From Aphelocoma coerulescens (Eukaryota; Chordata; Aves; Passeriformes; Corvidae), in contig NC_091015.1 of assembly GCF_041296385.1 (NCBI RefSeq), positions 51,960,345-52,024,344 of the forward strand: 64,000 nt of DNA. The letters run 5' to 3'. The notes under the pieces were generated by a model. The model was not told where the DNA came from. It saw only the letters and a list, made by a program, of their open reading frames with translations, and ran no database searches. This document shows positions 1 through 8,295 of the stretch, piece by piece (the first letter of the stretch is position 1; every line of letters begins with the position of its first letter). The translations under genes and the position numbers were made by a program.

Positions 1-292
1 AATTCTTTGGAGTTGCTGAGTATCATCTTATCAGTCATCTTTTTCCTTGGTTCCATTCCGTCTGTTTTCGGGTTCTTTTCTTTTGATAAGATTTTCCAGG
101 AATGTGAAGACCCCCCCCCATCGTTCCCAAACTGACCACACAAACTACAGACATTCTACAGCATTACATTACAGAACCTCGGCAAAGCTTTTCTAACATT
201 AAGGAACATGAAAAAAACCAACATCACAATCCATTCATAACAATTCTGGAACACGCGAAAAGCCAACATCACAATACCATTTATAACAGCGG

Positions 293-399
293 GATCCGCC
301 GGAGGCACCCGCGGTGCTGCGGTCCTGGCCGCGGAGTGATCCGCCGGAGGGACTATTTGTGATGCGGTCCTTCCCGCGGAGGGATCAGCGCCGAGGAGG
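293..399. repeat. 45-bp CpG-rich tandem repeat
   Basis: Two 45-bp units (293-337 and 338-382) both begin GATCCGCCGGAGG and share GCGGTCC and CCGCGGAG. A third unit starts at 383 with a weaker match. The units are diverged in the middle, so the duplication is not very recent. This could be part of a CpG-island promoter or of an LTR; I cannot tell which. Confidence 0.6.
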
Positions 400-1110
400 C
401 CCCGCCCGGCCAGCTGCTGTCGCTCCCTTTTCCCGCTCTCCCCTCTGCTCCCAGCGCTTGTCCTTGAAAGGGGACAGCTTTTCCTCAGGCTCTTTTCCTG
501 CCGGGCTGCAGCGATTGCTCCCCGAAAGGAGCAGGGGCAGCTTTGCTTGCAGCGGCACGGATTAAACAGAGCAGGCCCGGGAACAATTCCTGCCTAGCAG
601 GGTTTGTATCACATTCCTAAGGCAGCACGAGAGCAGCAAGTGAGGGCGCGGCAGATGAAGGGGGGTGCGGCTCTGGCCAGGCTGCGGAGGGTTCATCTGT
701 AAAATAAGAACATGTAGAGACAAAGTAACCAGAAACGGCAGGAAAAAAAAGAAAAAGCCAAGACAAACGAAACTTTTTTTAAAAAAATGATCCGGCTACA
801 GAGGGACTTCTGGCTGGAGAACTTCCTGGGGAGCAATCCTGCCCCTCTGTGAGGCAATGCCAGGGCAAGTCCAGCTGAAACCTGCACACAAACACCACAA
901 AGATTTCGGATATTTGCAGTAAGCATCCACTTAGCAACTGCTGGTTAATAATTTATTCACTTTCCCATTCAATGGTACCTTCAGTCCACAAGACTTAAAC
1001 ACCTTTCTGGCAGTTTTATTTACAGTCTGCAGCGTGTTCTGTAAAACACAGGAGTGCTCACAGACAGACACACACAACATAAGGATTTTCAAACATTTAA
1101 ATAAGTACAC

Positions 1111-1116
1111 TTTATT
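1111..1116 (-). terminator. Possible minus-strand poly(A) signal
   Basis: TTTATT on the plus strand reads AATAAA on the minus strand, within GGAATAAAGTG, a context often seen at vertebrate 3' ends. No minus-strand coding region upstream of it (higher coordinates) was recognised, so this rests on the motif alone. Confidence 0.25.
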
Positions 1117-1601
1117 CCAAAGGAAGTCTACGCACTACTTTTTCCTAAAAAATATAAAAAATACTTTAGTTACTGTATTTTACCTAAACCAAGATACTTG
1201 AGAATTCTTCCACAAGTGATGCCCCCTCCCCAAAAAGGGCACTCCGACAAGAAGGAATTCAGGAGACTGCATCACCAAATAAAATCCTAATGGCAACTGC
1301 TTCAATGCACCAGAAGAACAAAGAATTCCCACTCTGCATCCAGCAATCCCTGCTCTGCAGCCTGTTTGGATCTGCTTTTGTAGGGCTTGTGGGGCTTTTG
1401 CACTCACTTCCTTCTCCAGGGCAGTTCCACAAAGAATGACTGAATTTCTGCAGACTGTCACCCGGCAATCCTGCATTTCACACATCCCTTGGGAAACACA
1501 TCCAAAGGGAAACACTTTCCTTTGAGACCTTGATTTCAAGGAGTCTCTTCTTTACTGAGCATCCAGTGAGAAGTAAACAAAAGAACACGGGCCTGCTACC
1601 C

Positions 1602-2244
1602 TATGGTTCCTAATCCTTACACTCTTTTAAGCAAAATTCCACCTCAACATCAGTGGTTTAGTGTGGTGGATCTTAAAGATGCCTTTTAGGCTTGCCCACT
1701 GGCAGAGGAAAGCCGGAATATTTTCGCCTTTGAATTGGAAGATCCAAACACGGGGAAAAAGAACCAATTAAGATGGACTAAACTACCACAGGGGTATTGT
1801 GAGGCCCCAAATTTATTTGGGCAAGCCTTGGGAGAGATACTACAAACCTTCCCCACTCCCCCAGGAATACAAATTATCCAATATGTGGATGATCTTCTAA
1901 TATCAGGAGAAGTTGAAATTAAAGTTAAAGAAGCTACTATAAAACTTCTAAATTTTCTTTGGGAAAAGGGACTAAGGGCATCAAAAGGGAAATTACAGTT
2001 TGTGGAATCAGAAGTAAAATATCTCGGCCACCTGATAAGCAAAGGTAGCCGAAAACTAAGTCCTGAAAGAATTACAGGGATTTTATCCCTCCCTCCTCCC
2101 TCTTCAAAAAAGGAGGTTAGGAGACTGCTGGAGCTACTGGGATATTGCAGACTACGGATTGAAGGATATACACAAGCAGTAAAATTTTTATATGAAAAAT
2201 TAACAGTAGGAGACAATATACAATGGACCAAAAACCGAAGTTGA
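1602..2244 (+). pseudogene. pol: Endogenous retrovirus pol fragment: reverse transcriptase (5' truncated)
   Basis: The frame begins in the middle of a gammaretrovirus-type reverse transcriptase with VPNPYTLL, followed by the first catalytic region VVDLKDAF, the LPQG motif and the active-site motif QYVDDLL at about 1880-1900. The connection-domain start (LGHLISKG) is also visible. The fingers before VPNPY, and all of gag and protease, are absent. An in-frame TAG interrupts the catalytic region at 1687-1689, and the frame is lost at about 2223-2244, where the RNase H part continues in another frame. The family enzyme copies viral RNA into DNA; this copy cannot. It is collinear with RNase H and integrase downstream, so they are one broken pol. 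Confidence 0.9.
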
Positions 2245-3200
2245 AACTGGCCTCGGTACCATCCCTGAGCTTACCCTCACTAGAAAAACCCTTTCATTTA
2301 TATGTGAATGTAGGCAATGGAGTAGCTCATGGTGTTTTAGTCCAGGAATGGGGAGGGGTGAGAAGACCAACAGCTTATTTATCCAAGTTATTGGACCTAG
2401 TAAGCCATGGCTGGCCAGTATGCATTCAAGCCATAGCAGCTACTGCTATTTTGGTAGAGGAGAGCCGTAAGCTCACCTTTGGAAGTAAACTGATTGTATA
2501 CACACCCCATGTGGTCCAAAATGTCCTAAATCAAAGAGCTGAAAAATGGTTAACAGACTCCAGGATATTAAAATATGAAGCAATTCTGATTGACAGTAAT
2601 GATTTAACCATAGAAATGAGCAAAAGCCTTAATCCGGCCCAATTCCTGTATGGGGAACCAAAAGATGACCTGGCACATGATTGCTTGGAAATTATTCAAT
2701 GCCAAACAAAAGTTTGGGAGGATCTAGCAGAACAAGCCCTCTTGGAAGGGGAAAGAATATATGTTGATGGTTCATCCAGATGCTTGCAAGGAAAAAGAAT
2801 GTCAGGATATGCCTTAGTTGATGGGATAAATATGCAGACCATCGAAAAAGGAAAGCTACCTTCAAATTGGTTGGCGCAATCTTGTGAATTATACGCTCTA
2901 AAGAGAGCACTGGAGCATTTAGCACACAAAAAGGGGACCATCTATACTGATTCAAAGTATGCCTTTGGGGTAATACACACCTTTGGAAAGATCTGGGAAG
3001 AGAGGGGTTTACTAAATTCAAAGGGGAAAGAACTGATACATGAAGGCCTTGTTTCAGAAGTTTTGGAGGCATTAAAACTGCCTGAAGAAATAGCCGTAGT
3101 GCACATCAAAGGAAACCAAAAAGGGATGACCCCAGAAACAAGAGGGAATAATCTGGCAGATCAAGAAGCCAAAGATGCAGCAGAAAATGGGACTAAATGA
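2223..3200 (+). pseudogene. pol: Endogenous retrovirus pol: RT connection and RNase H
   Basis: This continues the RT fragment in a different frame. The connection region (RRPTAYLSKLLD) is followed by RNase H with all four usual acidic residues in place: D in IYVDGSS, E in SCELYAL, D in IYTDSKYAF and D in NNLADQEAK. The order and spacing fit gammaretrovirus-type RNase H, which degrades the RNA strand of the RNA-DNA hybrid. The frame ends at a TGA (3198-3200) after AAENGTK, and pol sequence resumes in the same frame just after it. The TGA is therefore a nonsense change inside pol and not a natural end. Confidence 0.88.
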
Positions 3201-3203
3201 ATT

Positions 3204-4421
3204 ATGTTAATCTTGACCCCAGAGAGGGAAGAATTGGAAATCCCTAAATTTAGTGAAGAAGAAGAAAAGGAATTATCTAAGACAGGGGGAGAACGAGATC
3301 AATCTGGAAAACGGAAACTTCCTGATGGGAGACAGTTACTTAATAAGCCACTCACTAGGAGAATATTAGAAGATATGCATCAAAAAACTCATTGGGGTAC
3401 TCAGGCTTTGTGTGATCATTTTTTAAGAAATTATGGGTGTATTGGAATCTTTGGGGTAGCAAAACAAGTAACTGAGAACTGTATAACGTGCCAAAAAGTA
3501 AATAGGAAAATAATGAGAAAAACAACAGTAGGAGGCTGTGAGTTAGCTCTGCGACCATTCCAAAGTATCCAAGCAGATTTTACTGAACTTCCCCAAGTAC
3601 AGAGATGGAAGTTCCTATTGGTAATAGTGGACCATTTAACGCATTGGGTAGAAGCAGTTCCTGCTACTAGAGCTACAGCTAACGTAGTATGCAAAACCCT
3701 TCTGGAACAAATTATTCCCAGATATGGAATGGTTAATAAAATAGACTCAGATAGAGGAACACATTTTACATCCAAAGTCTTACAACAAATAACTCAAGCC
3801 TTGGGAATAAAATGGGAATTACATACCCCCTGGCACCCACAAAGTTCAGGCTGAGTAGAAAGAATGAACCAGACTTTAAAAAGAACTTTGACAAAATTAA
3901 TGATTGAAACTCAAATGTCATGGGTCAAATGCTTACCTTTGGCTCTGTTGAGAGTCCGAACACAGCCCAGGTCAGATCTGGGAGTATCTCCTTATGAGAT
4001 GATGTTTGGATTACCCTTCCTTACCACTCAACATGAAACAGCCACTTACGAAGTAGGGGAAGTAAGTGTCAGAAAATATGTCACCACAATTGCCAGAACA
4101 CTTGAAAATTTGCAGATGAAAGGAATGATCCCTCAAACCACAACCTTGGAGTTCAAAATTCATAATATCCATCCAAGGGAATGGGTACAAATAAAAACAT
4201 GGAAAGAACAATTTTTGACTCCACAATGGGAGGGTCCTTTTCAGGTGCTGCTGACAACCGAGGCCACAGTCCAGACCAAGGAATGAGGGTGGATCCACGC
4301 CAGCAGAATCAAAGGACCTGTAAAAGAACCTGAAGAATGGACTGTAATATCCAAACCAGGTGATACCAAATTGATTCTTAAACGGAGACCAGGTGGCAAT
4401 GAACTGGAACAATCTAAATAA
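3204..4421 (+). pseudogene. pol: Endogenous retrovirus pol: integrase
   Basis: An acidic linker leads into the integrase zinc region: MHQKTH, then CITC about 40 residues later, the HHCC arrangement. The catalytic core shows D in IQADFTELP, D in IDSDRGTHFT and E in VERMNQT. The D-D-E set is visible but cut by a TGA at 3852-3854, two codons before that E. The C-terminal part has PQWEGPFQVLL, matching the GPY/F module of gammaretroviral integrases. A further TGA (4284-4286) and a final TAA (4419-4421) follow. The enzyme would join viral DNA to host DNA; at least two internal stops make it inactive. No env follows directly; an LTR does. Confidence 0.88.
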
Positions 4422-4586
4422 TCCAAAGGACGGGCAAAGAATCACACCTGAGAAGTAAAGCCAAGTGCCCCCTAGACAAATTCTAAGACATCTTGGGGAG
4501 GAATATTCCCACTTCAAATGGGAGGGTTGGGGACTGTATCAAACAGGAGATTCTCATGTTCTGATTCCAGCCTGTGACTTGTATTT

Positions 4587-4599
4587 AGAAGGGGGAGAA
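4587..4599 (+). other. Possible polypurine tract of the first element
   Basis: AGAAGGGGGAGAA is an uninterrupted purine run lying between the end of pol and LTR-like sequence, where a plus-strand primer site is expected. The LTR start just after it is not sharply defined. Confidence 0.4.
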
Positions 4600-5350
4600 T
4601 CACAACTTCCATCAGTGCCACATTGTCATACATGAAATCCCTATTTGTGCTTGGTCTTTGCATATTAAGTGCTTTAATTAATTTGAGCTTAATATTTTTA
4701 AATTGAATGTTAAAATTAACCCATCAGCCCAGGTACAATAATCAAGTTTTTATGGTCTTCCTGTGTTTACTGTATACTTTTACAAGTGTTTTAAGATGTG
4801 TTGGATGTATTTTTTTTATGTTTTACTTGTACCTTGGTTTCAAGGCAGATTTTAAAAACCCCAGTTGCAACAAACAGCGCAGCCCCCATAGCCATACCCC
4901 TGTAAGCTCCATGACTCTTATCTCAACTAATACCACCCCTCTGACAAGGAGGAGCCATTGGTGGACTTAAACCAAAGGGGCGGACTGTGGGCGGACTGTG
5001 GGCGGCGCAAAAGCTATAAAAGGGAGCAAAAGAAAGCCACACCCTCTCATTTCCCCTTCCCCTCCAGCTTGCTAAGTTCAGTGCTGGAGAAACCTACTCC
5101 TTTTCAGGGGCCTTTAGAAATATATATATTTCTTTTTGACCAGCCTAGCACTGCAAGTTTTTTTTCTCTACCTGAGGTTCAGAGCTGCCTTAAGCCTGAA
5201 GCTCCTGAATCCCTGTGCTCCTGGGGCATACCTCCTGAGCCACTAGGATCCCAAATTTTTATATTTTGTTAGTTTTTGCAATTTTTCAATTTTTCTGTTT
5301 TAATAAATCGTTTTAATTTCTACAAAGAGTTGTCTCATTCCTCACACACA
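4600..5350 (+). mobile_element. Retroviral LTR (first element)
   Basis: The segment follows pol and a purine run. It has promoter and poly(A) elements in LTR order: GC-box-like repeats at 4978-5007, TATAAAA at 5015-5021, AATAAA at 5302-5307, and a CACACA end near 5350. The AT-rich start is uncertain (4600 to about 4710). It differs clearly in sequence from the LTR at 7616, so the two do not belong to one provirus. The reading is a 3' LTR of an env-less or env-deleted provirus carrying the pol fragment. Confidence 0.6.
4978..5021 (+). promoter_or_regulatory. LTR core promoter: GC-box repeats and TATA box
   Basis: An 11-bp unit GGGCGGACTGT is repeated exactly at 4978-4988 and 4989-4999, followed by GGGCGGCG at 5000-5007. 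The GGGCGG cores look like Sp1 sites. TATAAAA at 5015-5021 follows at once. This compact arrangement is what a U3 promoter looks like. Activity is not known. Confidence 0.6.
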
Positions 5351-5404
5351 TCATATACCCTGTTTGAATAATTCTAACACAGGGCATGCCAGTTAGGTCA
5401 AATA

Positions 5405-5545
5405 TAAGTGTTTAATCTGTGGGAAAATTGGCATTTCACACCATTGACGTCCTAGTTGTAAGGAGTGTCAAGCACAAAATCGGCCCTCTATCCAGGCAGA
5501 ATTACAAGTAACAGAAGTAATAACTTTGCTCTGCAGACGGGAATT
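5405..5545 (+). pseudogene. gag: Possible gag nucleocapsid scrap (degenerate zinc knuckle)
   Basis: CLICGKIGHF near 5409-5440 fits the first three ligands of a retroviral CCHC zinc knuckle (C-x2-C-x4-H). The last cysteine is not in register: the frame shows stops right after, and a cysteine-rich PSCKEC follows in another frame. It sits just after the first LTR and before env, so it is read as the remaining gag end of the second element. About 5545-5713 is unassigned. Confidence 0.4.
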
Positions 5546-5713
5546 ACTAGTGCCTGTTGAATGGGAAATACCCGAGATACAATGGGATACTACAGTTAAA
5601 AAGTGCCAGAAGAGATTTACCTAAAAGCTACAAAAAGGGAAGTGACAAGGAAATAGAGGGCAAGACCAGGTTGGCCACTGTACTCACCACCGAGAAGATC
5701 CAATACACCTGCT

Positions 5714-7253
5714 ATGGGTTGCAACCTCACAGACAAGGGAGGTGGGAGTATAAGCCATGCCGGACCTCTGTTATTCCTTCTTTTGTCACTTATCCTGGTC
5801 CCCTTTCGGGACACCGGCAAGGCCATGTTACAAATGCTATTGAAAGCTTTACATGGAAAGACACCGGGGCTTCTTTCTTATTACTCATACCCATATCAAC
5901 AGTCACTGTTATGACTCATCCAAATTAGGTATTTGCATGCATAAAGGGGAAAAATATTGGATTACAGAAAATTTAGGAACAAGTGGAAACAGACTAGGAA
6001 GTAATTGTCCAAAAGGAGAAAAATGGATTTGCTTCACAGCTGCCACCAGGAGAACAGTCCAAGATTTGGTAAAAGAACAAGTAGTAAGTAAAAATACAAA
6101 GCCAGCACAGCAACCTCGCCCTATACTCACCTCACGTCAAGACCTATGTGCAAAGCTTAAACAACAATTAAAAGAGGAAAAAGATACCCCAAGGTTGGGA
6201 AAGAACCTGTTTGTGGAATTGGGGGAGAGGACAGGTAAGGAACTTAACATAACCAACTGTTGGGTCTGTGGAGGAGCTTTAATGACAGAAGAATGGCCAT
6301 GGAAAAGTAGCAGCATAGGCCTGGTAGAACTCCTTAAATGGAACCGGACAAATATAAGAGGGGAGAACCAACCTGAAGGGTGGATTTTAAGTTCAACAGT
6401 GATGGGGGAAGAATGCCTCTGGCGAACTGGGAAAAATTTTCTTAATCAAGTAGGAAACACTCCCTGTAAAAGGTATAAAGTAAGTAATAAAACTTCAACA
6501 TGGTGGGTCCCAGAAAAACCGACTTGGTATTGGGCTCAGAAAAAAACAAAGGACTGTGTATATGAAAATGAAATTGGACTCTTTCAATGTAATGACACAG
6601 GGAAAAATCCCTATTTTGAAATCCCAGGAATATCCAAATTTTGGGAAAATATAAATCAACAAGAAGACAATTACTGGAAAGCACCGGATAGCTTATTTTG
6701 GATATGTGGGAGAAGGGCATACCCGAGACTCCCTTCACATTGGAAAGGGAGTTGTACCCTAAGAATCATTCAACCAGGGTTTTTCCTTTTGCCAGAACTA
6801 GAGGGAGGTCAATTAGGAATACCTGTCTATGAAGAGTTCAAAAGAAATAAAAGAGATTTGATTGGAGGATTTAAAAAATGGAAAGATGAGGAATGGCCCC
6901 CTGAACGAATATTAGAAACATATGGGCCAGCTACCTGGGCACAAGATGGAAGTTGGGGATATCGAACCCCAATTTACATGCTGAATCGTATCATCAGACT
7001 CCAAGCTCTTGTAGAAATCATAACCAATGAAACAGCCAGGGCTATGGAATTAATAGTCAGCCAGCAACGCCAAACCAAAGCTGCAATATATCAAAATAAG
7101 CTGGCTTTAGACTATTTATTGGCTGAAGAAGGGGGTGTATGTGAGAAGTTTAATGCATCAGATTGTTGTTTAAAAATCGATGACAATGGAGAGGCTGTTC
7201 TAGATATCGCCAACAATATCAGAAAAATAGCCCATGTACCGGTCCAAAAGTGA
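5714..7253 (+). pseudogene. env: Endogenous retrovirus env (SU and most of TM), long open frame
   Basis: A frame from ATG 5714 has a hydrophobic signal-like stretch (LLFLLLSLILV). It breaks near 5870-5890 into a second frame that stays open to TGA 7251-7253 (ATG at 5853, 466 codons). SU features are many NxT/NxS sites and CWVCGG, a CxxC motif typical of gammaretrovirus SU. A furin-type site RNKR (about 6847-6858) separates SU and TM. TM shows heptad-rich helices, the region YQNKLALDYLLAEEGG and a cysteine cluster VCEKFNASDCC. The ectodomain resembles the ERV3/HERV-R-like env group. The open frame ends before any membrane anchor. Family role: receptor binding and membrane fusion. This copy is broken at both ends, though unusually open in between. 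Confidence 0.8.
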
Positions 7254-7600
7254 GAATCAATAATGACTGCTAACTGGTAAGATGGCGTATTAGAGAAAGA
7301 ATGGTAGAAGAAGCTAGGTTTCTTCCTCTTATGTGCTACAGCTGGTCTAATATTTCCCCCTTGCTTGATCCCCTGTTTTATTCGGCTAATCACCAGCGTA
7401 GTTCAAGGCATGCAAGTTGTGGCAATGCCTACTGACCCAAAGTTGGCTATGTCTGGAACAGCACAAAAAATAGTATTAAAAAGACAAAGTGATATAAAAG
7501 ACCCTCTCGAAGAAGCCAAATTGATTTATGAAAAGAACGAACGGGCATTAGAAGCCAAGAAAAAAAAGAATTATTGCTCAAGCCAAATGATTTATAAAAT
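7254..7600 (+). pseudogene. env: Env tail: anchor and cytoplasmic remnant, out of frame
   Basis: After the env stop, other frames keep env-like C-terminal character. About 7310-7375 is hydrophobic and ends near PCFIRLI (about 7374-7394), followed by a lysine- and glutamate-rich tail (LEEAKLIYEKNERALEAKK) ending near 7560. This frame is not continuous with the TM ectodomain frame, so the anchor has been cut off by frameshift. Confidence 0.55.
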
Positions 7601-7614
7601 AGAAAAAGGAGGGA
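7601..7614 (+). other. Polypurine tract of the second element
   Basis: AGAAAAAGGAGGGA directly precedes a TG that begins the LTR at 7616. The position fits the plus-strand primer site between env and the 3' LTR. Confidence 0.65.
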
Positions 7615-7615
7615 T

Positions 7616-8290
7616 TGTTATAAACATATATTGTTATATTGGCTTCTTGCAAGTATTAAGGTAGAGATTATATCATGTTAGAAATGCTTTTGCTGTGTGG
7701 ATGTAGTTTTCTTTCTTTTTAGCAAGAATATTAGCAAGTGTGAGCAAGTAAGATAACCTCCAAGCGAACAGAGGATGAGGCCTGAGAAGCTGCCAATCCA
7801 CACTTTGTCCAGAGAAAAAAGGGGCCCAAAGGCTGCTCTCCCCGGAGAACGGGGGCCCAGGGAGGCCCAGAGCCGCTATCACCGCTCTGCCCAGGGGGGC
7901 AAAGAGGCCAAAGCTGCAATCAGCCCTGACTGTCTGGGGAATTGAGAGGCCCACACTACTATCAACTCCCACCTGGTGAAGCCAAGCCCAAGAATCAAAT
8001 AAAACCGCAAGGCAGAAGAATACGCATGCTCTAAAAAGGTGGAACCAAGGAGGGGCCATGCAGAACAGCTCTTGGAAAAGTTGGAATATGCATAAAGAAC
8101 AGACAATAAAAATGGTATAAAAAGGACTCACCTCTAGCATCAGGTGTGCTCTTGGCAGAGCGCCAAGGCACCCGGCCATTACCTCTTTGCTTTATTTTAT
8201 GAGTCTCTTATTGTCTTTATATTAAACTTTTTAAATTCTCACAGGAGAGTGAACCTCGTTTTTCACACTACTTTCACTCTGTTGAGGCAA
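7616..8290 (+). mobile_element. Retroviral 3' LTR (second element)
   Basis: It begins TGTTATAAAC right after the polypurine tract. A GC-rich U3 (7790-7990) is followed by TATAAAAA at 8116-8123, a short R region, ATTAAA (8221-8226) as the likely poly(A) signal, and a U5 ending in TTTCACAC or a little later (8265-8295). No matching 5' copy lies in the window, so the provirus is 5' truncated. Its sequence differs from the LTR at 4600-5350. Confidence 0.75.
8116..8123 (+). promoter_or_regulatory. TATA box of the second LTR
   Basis: TATAAAAA lies in the U3/R boundary region of the 7616 LTR, about 100 bp before its poly(A) signal. That is the spacing expected for an LTR promoter. Confidence 0.6.
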
Positions 8291-8295
8291 TACAG

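Larger units (their letters stand above)
1..1600. other. Unassigned left flank, CpG-rich block and antisense poly(A) signal
   Basis: No protein family is recognised on either strand. Positions 285-560 are GC- and CpG-rich, unlike the AT-rich surroundings, and include a 45-bp tandem repeat listed separately. Positions 205-292 hold two related stretches that share the string CCAACATCACAAT. TTTATT at 1111-1116 is an AATAAA poly(A) signal on the minus strand, so 1100-1600 could be the 3' end of a minus-strand transcript. The small open frames here (for example minus 1180-1539) have no recognisable motif. Retroviral homology begins abruptly near 1602. Confidence 0.4.

Noticed and set aside
1180..1539. 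119-codon minus-strand frame
   Set aside because: No domain, signal or splice structure; low-information composition and only a nearby poly(A) motif.
1735..2231. Long minus-strand frame over the RT region
   Set aside because: It is the shadow of the RT reading frame and has no independent motif.
7673..8179. 168-codon minus-strand frame
   Set aside because: It lies wholly in LTR U3/R sequence and has no recognisable protein feature.
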